DNA of 48,456 nt from positions 1 to 48,456 of the forward strand of contig PLFX01000044.1 in NCBI GenBank assembly GCA_003138355.1, read 5' to 3'. Positions 17,545 through 25,393 of the stretch are shown here, piece after piece. Below the pieces are notes generated by a model. It was not told the DNA's origin. It ran no database searches and worked only from the letters and a program-made list of their open reading frames with translations. This DNA is from Solirubrobacterales bacterium. GTDB taxonomy: Bacteria > Actinomycetota > Thermoleophilia > Solirubrobacterales > Solirubrobacteraceae. The stretch's first letter is position 1. Each line of letters opens with the position of its first letter. The translations under genes and the position numbers were made by a program.

Positions 17545-18197
17545 GCGCGCAGGCCAGCCCGCCGCGCCCGAAGCGCGAGCGCCGGGCGCGCAGTCCGCGC
17601 GCCAATGAGCGTCGTGAGCTCGTGCGCAACGCGCTGATCGAGTCGCGCTTGACACCGAACACGATCTCGCTCACCGGTCTCGCGCTCAATATCGGCGCGG
17701 CAGCGCTCGTCTGGGAGCGCTACTTCTTCCTCGGCGGCGTCGCCTTCATCGTCGGCTCGATCATGGACACGCTCGACGGGCGCTACTCGCGTATGTCGGG
17801 CAAGGGCACCCCGTTCGGCGCGTTCCTCGACTCGACGCTCGATCGGCTCGAGGAAGGGATCGTGCTGACCGCCGTCGGCGCCACGTTCGCTCGCCAGCAC
17901 GACCAGCTCGCCGCGGCAGCGGTCGTCGTTGCCGTGCTCGCCTCGCTCATGGTGTCGTACACGCGCGCACGAGCCGAGGCGCTTGGTGTCGAGTGCAAGG
18001 TCGGGCTCGCGACGCGGCCTGTCCGTGTGGTGATCCTCTCCGCCGGCCTCGTCTTCGCGCGCGGCGCGGGCGTCGCCCACTTCACGCTGCTCGCCGCAGC
18101 CGTCTACGTTCTCGCCGGCCTCAGCGCGTTTACGGTGCTGCAAAGGATCTGGCACGTGCGCAGCGCGCTGCGTAACCCGCCGGCCGTCGACGTGTAG
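17541..18197 (+). CDS. CDP-alcohol phosphatidyltransferase (likely phosphatidylinositol phosphate synthase)
   Basis: A 218-aa membrane enzyme with the CDP-alcohol signature 'DTLDGRYSR' then 'GAFLDSTLDR' (D-x2-D-G-x3-R-x8-G-x3-D-x3-D). The usual Ala before Arg is Ser. Actinobacterial members next to Ino1 join CDP-diacylglycerol and inositol-1-phosphate to make phosphatidylinositol phosphate. The overlap with the PAP2 gene and the 12-bp gap to Ino1 support this substrate. PgsA (glycerol phosphate) is the alternative. Confidence 0.85.
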   Translation: MSAQASPPRPKRERRARSPRANERRELVRNALIESRLTPNTISLTGLALNIGAAALVWERYFFLGGVAFIVGSIMDTLDGRYSRMSGKGTPFGAFLDSTLDRLEEGIVLTAVGATFARQHDQLAAAAVVVAVLASLMVSYTRARAEALGVECKVGLATRPVRVVILSAGLVFARGAGVAHFTLLAAAVYVLAGLSAFTVLQRIWHVRSALRNPPAVDV

Positions 18198-18200
18198 GCT
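18195..18200 (+). promoter_or_regulatory. -10-like box before Ino1
   Basis: TAGGCT overlaps the stop codon of the preceding gene and lies 9 nt before GTG 18210. It may drive an extra leaderless ino1 transcript. Confidence 0.4.
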
Positions 18201-18209
18201 AGTGCGGCG

Positions 18210-19400
18210 GTGAGCCCGAGCAACGGCAACGGCGCGAGTACCAACGGCGGCGCGCGCTACCAGCAGGACAAGGTCCGCGTCGCGATCATCGGCGTCGGCA
18301 ACTGCGCCTGCTCGCTCGTCCAGGGCGTCCACTATTACAAGGACGCCGACCCGGCCCAGCGCGTCCCCGGCCTGATGCACGTCAACCTCGGCGGCTACCA
18401 CGTTCGCGACGTCGAGTTCTCGGCGGCGTTCGACATCGACGCGGAGAAGGTCGGCAAGGACCTCGGCGAGGCGATCTGGTCCGGGCAGAACAACACGATC
18501 AAGTTTGCCGACGTCCCGAAGATCGGTGTCCCCGTGCATCGCGGGATGACCCACGACGGCCTCGGCAAGTACCTCTCGCAGAAGATCAAGAAGGCGCCCG
18601 GCGAGACCGCCGACATCATCGGCATCCTGCGCGACACGCACACCGACGTCGTCGTCTCCTACCTGCCGGTCGGCTCCGAGCAGGCAACCAAGTGGTACGT
18701 CGAGCAGGTGCTCGAGGCCGGCTGCGCGTTCGTCAACTGCATCCCCGTCTTCATCGCCCGCGAGGATTACTGGATCCGCCGCTTCGAGCAGGCGGGCCTG
18801 CCGATCATCGGCGACGACATCAAATCGCAGGTCGGCGCGACGATCGTCCACCGCGCGCTGGCGAGCCTCTTCGCCGACCGCGGCGTCTCGATCACCCACA
18901 CCTCGCAGCTGAACGTCGGCGGCAACATGGACTTCTTCAACATGCTCGAGCGCGAGCGCCTCGAGTCCAAGAAGATCTCCAAGACCAACGCCGTCACCTC
19001 GATCATGGACCACGAGCTGCCCGCGGACGACGTTCACGTCGGTCCCTCCGATTACGTCCCGTGGCTGACCGACCGCAAGTGGGCGCACATCCGCGTCGAG
19101 GGCCAGGCCTTCGGTGACGTGCCGCTGACCGTCGAGCTCAAGCTCGAGGTCTGGGACTCGCCGAACTCGGCGGGCATCGTGATCGACGCCGTGCGCTGCT
19201 CAAAGCTCGCGCTCAACCACGGCATCTCCGGCCAACTCGACGGTCCGAGCTCCTACCTGATGAAGTCCCCCCACCGCCAGCGCCCTGACCACATCGCGCG
19301 CGCGGACACGGAGGCCTTCATCGAGCAGTATGCGCGCAAGCCCGGCACGGCGCCAAAGGGCGCCGTCACGCGCGAGCGCAGCGACACGCCGTCGAGCTGA
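18210..19400 (+). CDS. ino1: Inositol-3-phosphate synthase
   Basis: A 396-aa NAD-dependent synthase converting glucose-6-phosphate to inositol-3-phosphate (1L-myo-inositol-1-phosphate). The Rossmann motif '[16 protein letters not shown]' is near residue 25. The later blocks '[19 protein letters not shown]', '[17 protein letters not shown]' and '[12 protein letters not shown]' are diagnostic of the short actinobacterial/archaeal class. The Gly/Asn/Ser-rich first 15 residues are disordered. It supplies inositol phosphate to the adjacent CDP-alcohol phosphotransferase. Confidence 0.96.
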   Translation: MSPSNGNGASTNGGARYQQDKVRVAIIGVGNCACSLVQGVHYYKDADPAQRVPGLMHVNLGGYHVRDVEFSAAFDIDAEKVGKDLGEAIWSGQNNTIKFADVPKIGVPVHRGMTHDGLGKYLSQKIKKAPGETADIIGILRDTHTDVVVSYLPVGSEQATKWYVEQVLEAGCAFVNCIPVFIAREDYWIRRFEQAGLPIIGDDIKSQVGATIVHRALASLFADRGVSITHTSQLNVGGNMDFFNMLERERLESKKISKTNAVTSIMDHELPADDVHVGPSDYVPWLTDRKWAHIRVEGQAFGDVPLTVELKLEVWDSPNSAGIVIDAVRCSKLALNHGISGQLDGPSSYLMKSPHRQRPDHIARADTEAFIEQYARKPGTAPKGAVTRERSDTPSS

Positions 19401-19493
19401 GCCAAGCAGCCGTGGGGCACCCGCGACTTCGCGGTGCGTGACCCGTCCGGCAACCTCGTCCGGATCGACCAGCCGCCGAAGCAACGGCCCTGA
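19401..19493 (+). pseudogene. C-terminal remnant of a VOC/glyoxalase-bleomycin-resistance protein
   Basis: In frame from the base after the ino1 stop to TGA 19491-19493, 30 codons read 'KQPWGTRDFAVRDPSGNLVR' then 'IDQPPKQRP'. The 'WG-R-F-DP-GN' pattern is the last strand of vicinal-oxygen-chelate proteins. No start codon or N-terminal part remains, so this is a gene fragment in the 146-bp gap. Confidence 0.55.
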
Positions 19494-19533
19494 CGCGCGG
19501 CGCCGGCGCGGATGCGTACCGCGACCGCGGCTC

Positions 19534-19539
19534 TATCCT
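19534..19539 (+). promoter_or_regulatory. -10-like box, leaderless start of GT-PHP fusion
   Basis: TATCCT lies 7 nt before GTG 19547 with no Shine-Dalgarno sequence. Confidence 0.5.
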
Positions 19540-19546
19540 GCAACGC

Positions 19547-21430
19547 GTGCCGTTCGACATCGCCCATGTCTCGCCGCAGCCATGGGAGGCCGGAGGCGAG
19601 CTGAACGGCTATATCGACGCCGTCGCGCGCGAGCTGGCCAAGCGCGGCCATCGCGTAATGATCGTTGCCCCGTCGAGTTCGCAGCGATTCGCGGCGAGCT
19701 CGCGGCGGGCGCTGCGCGAAGCGCGCGAGGAGCCTCGGCGCCTATGGGGCGAGGGCGGCGGCGAGCCTGTCCTCTTCTCCGCCGGCGAGGTCATGCCAGT
19801 CGGGCGCCCGGAGGGCCACGTCGCGGTCCCCGTGGACGTCGCACGGATCGTGGACGAGCTGTTCGAGACGCTGCCACTCGACTTTGTGCACGTGCACGAG
19901 CCGTTCGCGCCGAGCGCCGCGAGCGCGGCGCTGCGCCACTCCCGCGCACTGAACATCGGAAGCTTCCACACCCCCGCGGAGCGCCTGCTCACCACGCAGG
20001 TCGCACGCCGGTTCGTCGAGCTGTTCTTCGGACGGCTGGACGCGCGCACCGCCAGCTATCAGGCGACGAGCGCGGCGCTCAGTGCGCGCTTTCCGGCTGA
20101 CTATCGCGTGATCATGCCGGGCGCAGGCATCCTCGCACGCGCGGGAGCCGGCGAGCGCGAGCCGGCGACGCACATCGTCTACGTCGAGGACGAGGAGCGC
20201 GCGGCGCTACGCACCTTCCTGCGCGCGCTGCGCCGCCTCCCCGGGGACTGGCGAGCGACCGTGCTGAGCGGCCGCGTCTCGTCGAGCCGCGTGCAGTTGC
20301 GCAGCGAAGTCGCCGAACGCGTGCGCTTCGCGACACCGGACGACCTCGCGCGGGAGGCGCTGCTCGCGACTGCCGATGTCGTCGTGTTTGCGTCCGCAGG
20401 CGCCGCTCCGACGCCTGGACTCGCGCTGGCGGCAATCGGCGCCGGCGCGGTACCCGTAGCGGCCGGCCTGCCCGTGTATCGCGAAGTGCTCGGCGAAGGC
20501 GAGCGCGGACTGCTGTTTGACCCGGGAAGCGCCGAGATGCTCGCCGCGCAGCTCGCGCGGCTCGTTGCCGATCCCGCGCTGGTAGAGCGGCTGCGCACGG
20601 ACGCGGACGGCTTCCGGACGGAGCTGTCGTGGGCGCGCGTCGCCGATGAGCTCGAGGAGGTCTACGAACAGGTCGCAAGCCGACGGCGCGAGATCGCACC
20701 TGCAAAGGCGGCGCCTGGGCGCGCACTGATCGACGTCGACCTGCACATGCACACCGATCACTCGCCGGACTGCGCGACGCCCGTCGAGGTCTTACTCGCG
20801 ACGGCCAAGGCGGAGGGGCTCGGAGCGATCGCGGTCACCGACCACAACGAGGTCTCCGGAGCGTTCGACGCCCTCGCGAAGGCGAGTGGAATCAAGGTGA
20901 TCGTTGGCGAAGAGATCAAGACGGCGCATCAGGGCGAGGTGATCGGGCTATTCCTGTCGGCGCGGATCCCGCGCGGGCTCACGCTCGAGGAGACGATCGC
21001 CGAGATCCGCCGCCAGGGCGGCGTCGTCTACGTGCCGCACCCGTTCGACCGCCTGCACTCCGTGCCCGACTACGAGCACATGCTCGCGATTCTCGATGAG
21101 ATCGACGCGATCGAGATCTTCAACCCGCGCGTCGCGATCAGCTCGTTCAATGAGGAGGCGGCACGCTTCGCGGCCAAGTACAGGCTGACCGCCGCCGCCG
21201 GCTCCGACTCGCACGTCGCGGCTGGGCTCGGCTCGGTGCGCGTGCGGATGCACGACTTCGACGGGCCGCAGGAGTTCCTGCATTCGCTGCGCGATGCGCA
21301 GATCATCACACGGCCGACGAGCCTGCTCTACGTACAGGCGCTGAAGTTCATAGAGACGAAGGCGACGCCCGCGGGCGCCCGGCGAGCTCGCCGCGAGCGC
21401 CGCGTGAGACGCGCCATGCGCAAGTCGTGA
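19547..21430 (+). CDS. GT-B glycosyltransferase-like domain fused to PHP metallophosphoesterase
   Basis: A 627-aa two-domain protein. Residues about 1-380 are a GT4/PimA-like GT-B fold: 'HVSPQPWEAGGELNGYIDAV', 'LAKRGHRVMIVAPS', 'FVHVHEPF', and 'LPVYREVLGEGERGLLFDPG' in the donor half. The EX7E donor/catalytic motif of GT4 enzymes is not there; the position reads 'PTPGLALAAIGAG'. Residues about 396-600 are a PHP domain with all usual metal ligands: DLHMH (400, 402), TDH (432-433), GEE (455-456), PHP (498) and GSDSH (554, 556). The C-terminus is highly basic. It follows Ino1 and overlaps the UDG-like gene by 4 bp. Linker and fusion are in one uninterrupted frame. Confidence 0.85.
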   Translation: MPFDIAHVSPQPWEAGGELNGYIDAVARELAKRGHRVMIVAPSSSQRFAASSRRALREAREEPRRLWGEGGGEPVLFSAGEVMPVGRPEGHVAVPVDVARIVDELFETLPLDFVHVHEPFAPSAASAALRHSRALNIGSFHTPAERLLTTQVARRFVELFFGRLDARTASYQATSAALSARFPADYRVIMPGAGILARAGAGEREPATHIVYVEDEERAALRTFLRALRRLPGDWRATVLSGRVSSSRVQLRSEVAERVRFATPDDLAREALLATADVVVFASAGAAPTPGLALAAIGAGAVPVAAGLPVYREVLGEGERGLLFDPGSAEMLAAQLARLVADPALVERLRTDADGFRTELSWARVADELEEVYEQVASRRREIAPAKAAPGRALIDVDLHMHTDHSPDCATPVEVLLATAKAEGLGAIAVTDHNEVSGAFDALAKASGIKVIVGEEIKTAHQGEVIGLFLSARIPRGLTLEETIAEIRRQGGVVYVPHPFDRLHSVPDYEHMLAILDEIDAIEIFNPRVAISSFNEEAARFAAKYRLTAAAGSDSHVAAGLGSVRVRMHDFDGPQEFLHSLRDAQIITRPTSLLYVQALKFIETKATPAGARRARRERRVRRAMRKS

Positions 21431-22083
21431 TGCACGCCCAAGGACAAGCAGCCGGGGCACGGAAAACCTTCGCGCCGATGCCTGTAACCGACGACGAGAT
21501 CCGCGAGCGCTACCTCGACCGCGCGATCCGTGAGCTCAACCTGCTCTCGCGCGAAATCCAGGAGTGCCGTCTATGCCCGCGCGGCGCGCTGATGCCGGTG
21601 CTCGGCTCAGGCCATCCCCAGGCCGACATCATGCTGGCGAAGTACGCGCCGCGTCCGTCGGAGATCGAGGAGGGCGTCGCCTTCTACGGGCGGTCGGGCA
21701 CCGCACTGATGAAGTCGCTGCGTCGCCTGCAGATCGACCCGCTCGCCGTCTACGGCACGCTCTTCGTCAAGTGTCCGGTCGCCGATACGGCCCTCGCCGA
21801 CCCCGGCTGCCTCGCGCGCGTCGCCGAGGAGATCGCGATCGTGCAGCCGAAGATCATCGTGCTGATGGGCGAGGATGCACTCGAAGCGCTCAACGAGCTC
21901 GCCCTGCCGCTTGCGCGCCCGCTCTCACCGATCGTCGGCGAGGTGCAGCCGCTCGCGCCGCAGATGGCCGCTCTGCTCGTGCCGAACATCGACGTCGCGC
22001 TCGACGAGGAGCACACAAAGCGCGCCTTCTGGAGCGCGTTTCGCGCGCTCGGCGACTGGTGGGCGGAGCTCCCGCCGTACTGA
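21427..22083 (+). CDS. Uracil-DNA glycosylase superfamily protein, catalytic motifs degraded
   Basis: About 218 aa, starting at GTG 21427 (or ATG 21430; a third option is ATG 21478). Four cysteines in the family 4/5 arrangement (47, 50, 116, 128) suggest a [4Fe-4S] cluster. The core 'CRLCPRGALMPVLGSGHPQA' and 'FYGRSGTALMKSL' aligns with UDG family 4. However motif A (GEAPG) reads 'KYAPR', and the C-terminal catalytic HP[ST] loop reads 'VPNID'. It may lack glycosylase activity or act differently. Translationally coupled to the GT-PHP gene. Confidence 0.75.
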   Translation: MMHAQGQAAGARKTFAPMPVTDDEIRERYLDRAIRELNLLSREIQECRLCPRGALMPVLGSGHPQADIMLAKYAPRPSEIEEGVAFYGRSGTALMKSLRRLQIDPLAVYGTLFVKCPVADTALADPGCLARVAEEIAIVQPKIIVLMGEDALEALNELALPLARPLSPIVGEVQPLAPQMAALLVPNIDVALDEEHTKRAFWSAFRALGDWWAELPPY

Positions 22084-22127
22084 TCTTCGGGTGAGGCGCC
22101 TCGCGCGCGGAACCTCGCGCCGGCCGA

Positions 22128-23072
22128 TCAAGCGAAGGTGAGGACCACTTTGCCGAGCTTGCCGCCGGCCTCGAAGCGCGCGTAGGCGGCGGCGACATCC
22201 TGCAGCGGGAAGGTCGCCGCGATCGGGACGCGCAGCGCTCCCGACGCGAGTGCTGGCAGGACGTGGAGCTCGAGCGCGCGAGCGGCGAGCGCCTTCTCCT
22301 CGAGCGCCCGGTGGCGCATCATCGAGCCGCGGATCGTCGCGCGCTTGCCCATCAGCGCGCGCAGGTCAAGCTCGGCGCTCGCGCCCGCGCCCACACCGAT
22401 GACAGCGATGCGGCCCCGCATAGCGAGCGCGGCCAGGTTGGAGGCCAGGTTCGGCGCGCCGACGAGCTCGAGGATCACGTCGAACGGGGCGGCGGCGGCG
22501 AACTCCTCAGGGGCGAGGACCCTGGCCCCGAGCTCCGTGACCGCCGCGCGCAGGGCGGGATCGCGGACCGTCGCGAAGACCTCGGCGCCCGTAAGCGCGC
22601 CGAGCTGGACGGCGGCGGTGCCGACGCCCCCGGCGGCGCCGTGGACGAGCAGGCGCTCACCCGGGCCGAGGGCGCATTGCGTGAAGAGCGCGTCGTGAGC
22701 GGTCGTGAAGACCTCAGGGAAGCCGCCGGCAGCCGCCCAGTCGAGGTCTCGCGGGACCGGCATCAGTAAGCGCTCGTGGACGGTCGCGAGCTCTGCCTGG
22801 CCGCCGCCGCCGAGGATCGTCATGACGCGCTCGCCGGGCACGAAGCGTGACGCGCCGGGGCCGGTCTGCTCGACGGTGCCGGCAAGCTCGAGGCCCGGGA
22901 TGTCAGATGGCGCGCCGGGCGTGGGCGGGTAGGCGCCCGCAACCTGGCTGATGTCGGCGCGGTTCAGCCCGGCGGCGTGGACGCGGACGAGGACCTCGCC
23001 CGCGCCGGGGACGGGATCGGGGTGCTCGCGCGGCTCGACGCGGCCCGGCTCGAGGATCGTCGCCGCGAGCAT
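22128..23072 (-). CDS. NAD(P)H quinone oxidoreductase, PIG3 type (zinc-free MDR family)
   Basis: About 314 aa from ATG 23072, the first start compatible with the domain. GroES-like N-terminal part ('VHAAGLNRADISQVAGAYPP', 'PGLELAGTV') and a Rossmann part with 'VHGAAGGVGTAAVQLG'. No structural or catalytic zinc cysteines, as in quinone oxidoreductases. The segment 'GGGGQAELATV' plus 'FPEVFTTAHDALF' is typical of the PIG3 subgroup. Its ATG overlaps the stop of the RNA methyltransferase (TGATG). Confidence 0.88.
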   Translation of the reverse strand: MLAATILEPGRVEPREHPDPVPGAGEVLVRVHAAGLNRADISQVAGAYPPTPGAPSDIPGLELAGTVEQTGPGASRFVPGERVMTILGGGGQAELATVHERLLMPVPRDLDWAAAGGFPEVFTTAHDALFTQCALGPGERLLVHGAAGGVGTAAVQLGALTGAEVFATVRDPALRAAVTELGARVLAPEEFAAAAPFDVILELVGAPNLASNLAALAMRGRIAVIGVGAGASAELDLRALMGKRATIRGSMMRHRALEEKALAARALELHVLPALASGALRVPIAATFPLQDVAAAYARFEAGGKLGKVVLTFA

Positions 23073-24427
23073 CAGCGCGTCAGCAGCGCCACGCACTCGA
23101 TGTGCGGCGTCTGCGGGAACATGTCGAGCGGCGTGACCTCCCGAAGTTTCCAGCCGGCCTGCGCGAGCTGCGCGGCGTTCGGCGCGAGCGTCGTCGGATT
23201 GCACGAGACGTAGACGATGCGCTTGGGCGCTGCCTCGATGATGCGGCGGACGACCTTGCTCGAGAGGCCCGCGCGGGGCGGGTCGACGATGAGCACATCA
23301 GGGCGGCCGGCTCGCTCGATCAGCTCGCTCAGTGCGAGGCGCACATCGCCGGCATAGAAGGAGACGTTGGCGATCTCGTTGGCCCTCGCGTTGGCGATCG
23401 CGTCCGCGACCGCGTCGGGGATGATCTCGAGGCCGTGGACGGTTCCCGCGCGGGCCGCGAGGGTCAGGCCGATCGTGCCGATACCGCAGAAGAGGTCGAA
23501 GACGCGCTCCCAGCCGCGCAGATCCGCCGCCTGCGCCACGACGGCGTAGAGGCGCTCGGCCATCTCGGTGTTCGTCTGGAAGAAGGCGTCGGGAGAGATC
23601 GCCACGCGCAGGCCGCAGATTTCCTCGGCGATCGTCGGGATGCCGGCGAGCAGCTCGGTTTCCCCGCGCTGAATCGTCTCGGCGAGCGCGTCCGTGCGCG
23701 TGTGCAGGAGACTCTCGACCGGAAGCGCCGCGGCGAGCGAGGCCCCGTCTAGTGCACCCGGCGCGGTCACGAGGCGAACCTGGAGCTCGCCCGTGCGCCG
23801 ACCCTCACGAACGATCAGGTTGCGCAGGAAGCCGGTGTGCGCGCGACGGTCAAACGGCGCAAGCTCCTGCGAGTTGCACCAGTCGAGGACTGTCTGGCGC
23901 GCCGCATTGGCGGCCTCCGAGGCGAGCAGGCAATCGTCGAGCGCGACGATGCGCTCCCATGAGCCGGGCTCGTGGAAGCCGAGCGCAAGCTCGCCGTCCG
24001 GCGTCCGTCCGAACGAGTACTCGAGCTTGTTGCGGTAGCGCCAGAGCTGCTCGGCCGGGACGATCGTGTGCAGCGCGAAGTCGTCGAGGTGGCCGATCCG
24101 GCGCAGGGCGTCATCGACCTGCGCCTGCTTGATCTCGAGCTGGCGCTCGTAGCGGAGCTCTTGCCAGGGCGCGCCCGGATGGTCGGCCTGGGCCGGGACG
24201 CGATCGGGTCCCGGCTCGATCAGCGCTGTGACCCGTGCCTGCGCATAGGCGCGCTTGCGATGGTGGACGCGGGCGCGAACGCGGTCGCCGGGCAATGCAC
24301 CGTCGACGAAGATGACGTAGCCCTCGTGGCGCGCGACGCCGGCGCCGCCGAAGGCGAGCGAGTCGACCGCCAGCTCGAGCTCGTCGCCGAGGTTCGGGCG
24401 CGCGGCCGCCTCTACGCGAGGAGCCAT
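23072..24427 (-). CDS. TrmA/RumA-family RNA (uracil-5-)-methyltransferase
   Basis: A 451-aa class I SAM methyltransferase for C5 of uridine in 23S rRNA or tRNA. Order: TRAM domain (about 12-75), central domain, SAM-binding 'VFDLFCGIGTIGLTLAAR', 'VDPPRAGL', and the catalytic Cys in 'YVSCNPTTLA'. The cluster-binding CxxC of RumA is replaced by H83-PG-A86, so the [4Fe-4S] cluster is probably absent, as in some Gram-positive homologues. The start overlaps the argF stop by 16 bp. Confidence 0.9.
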   Translation of the reverse strand: MAPRVEAAARPNLGDELELAVDSLAFGGAGVARHEGYVIFVDGALPGDRVRARVHHRKRAYAQARVTALIEPGPDRVPAQADHPGAPWQELRYERQLEIKQAQVDDALRRIGHLDDFALHTIVPAEQLWRYRNKLEYSFGRTPDGELALGFHEPGSWERIVALDDCLLASEAANAARQTVLDWCNSQELAPFDRRAHTGFLRNLIVREGRRTGELQVRLVTAPGALDGASLAAALPVESLLHTRTDALAETIQRGETELLAGIPTIAEEICGLRVAISPDAFFQTNTEMAERLYAVVAQAADLRGWERVFDLFCGIGTIGLTLAARAGTVHGLEIIPDAVADAIANARANEIANVSFYAGDVRLALSELIERAGRPDVLIVDPPRAGLSSKVVRRIIEAAPKRIVYVSCNPTTLAPNAAQLAQAGWKLREVTPLDMFPQTPHIECVALLTR

Positions 24428-25284
24428 TCGAGCAGCGCCTTCTGCGCATGTCGGCGGTTCTCAGCCTGATCCCAGATCCGCTGGCGGCGTCCGTAGAGGA
24501 CCTCGGGTGTGATCTCCTCGCCAGGGTGCGCGGGCAGGTCGTGCATCGCGAAGGCCTCGGGCAGGGCGCGGTCGAGCAGGGCGTCGTCGACCCGGTAGGC
24601 AGCGAGCGCCCGGCGCCGCGCCTGGGCGTCGGCTTCGTCGCCCATCGAGACCCAGACGTCCGTGTAGATCGCGTGGGCGCCATGAACCGCCTCGATCGGA
24701 TCGCGGACGAGCGTCGCGCCGATGCCCGGCTCGAGCTCGTAGCCTTCGGGCGAAGCAACCACGACCTCGACCCCGGCCAGCGAGCCGAGGATTGCGAGGC
24801 TGCGCGCGACGTTGTTGCCGTCCCCAACGTAGGCGAGCTTGACGGTGTCGAGACGGCCGAACGCTTCGCGCAGCGTCATCATGTCCGCTAGCGCCTGGCA
24901 GGGATGGTGCTCGGCGGTCAGCATGTTGAAGACGGGGATCTCGCTGTGCGTGGCGAGCTCTGCCACCGCCGCGTGCGGCCCTGTTCTGATGCCAACCGCG
25001 TCGACGTGGCGGGCGAGGACGAGCGCCGTGTCGCGGAGCGCTTCACCGCGCTGGATCTGCAGCTCGTCGCCGCGCAGCACGAGCGGATGACCGCCCAGCT
25101 CGACCACCCCAACCTCAAAGGACATGCGCGTGCGCGTCGACGGCTTCTCGAAGACGAGCGCAACCGTCCGCTCCGCGAGCGCGTCGGAGCTACGCGGGGC
25201 GCGCTTCAGCTCGCTCGCGCGGGCGAGGATCGAGTCGAGCTCGCCAGCGGAGAGCTCGCGACCGGTTAGGAAGTGGCGGTGCAT
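24412..25284 (-). CDS. argF: Ornithine carbamoyltransferase (variant HDLP motif)
   Basis: A 290-aa transcarbamoylase of arginine synthesis. The carbamoyl-phosphate motif STRTR (49-53), HPCQ (127-130), the TDVWVSMG ornithine loop (208-215) and the family order are intact. The C-terminal motif is HDLP (248-251) instead of HCLP, so Asp replaces the Cys that contacts ornithine. No other arginine gene is nearby. It heads a tight minus-strand run with the RNA methyltransferase and quinone oxidoreductase. Confidence 0.9.
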   Translation of the reverse strand: MHRHFLTGRELSAGELDSILARASELKRAPRSSDALAERTVALVFEKPSTRTRMSFEVGVVELGGHPLVLRGDELQIQRGEALRDTALVLARHVDAVGIRTGPHAAVAELATHSEIPVFNMLTAEHHPCQALADMMTLREAFGRLDTVKLAYVGDGNNVARSLAILGSLAGVEVVVASPEGYELEPGIGATLVRDPIEAVHGAHAIYTDVWVSMGDEADAQARRRALAAYRVDDALLDRALPEAFAMHDLPAHPGEEITPEVLYGRRQRIWDQAENRRHAQKALLEWLLA

Positions 25285-25330
25285 GGCTGCGGTGCCGGCC
25301 GCGGGGGCGGGCTGTGAGGCTTAGGGTAAT

Positions 25331-25351
25331 GGGCCGGCATCCTCGCCGGCT
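25331..25351. repeat. Intergenic 21-bp repeat with hairpin, copy 1
   Basis: This 21-mer matches 34312-34332 at 20 of 21 positions. Here it forms GCCGGC-ATCCTC-GCCGGC (25333-25350), a 6-bp stem-loop downstream of the aldo/keto reductase gene and upstream of argF. It may act as a terminator. Confidence 0.45.
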
Positions 25352-25393
25352 TCCGCGCGCGGCTTGCGCGAGGCGGCCTTCGCTCACCCGCGG

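Noticed and set aside
17472..19088. A 538-codon minus-strand open frame across the phosphotransferase and ino1.
   Set aside because: It is the reverse complement of two clear genes and has no recognisable domain.
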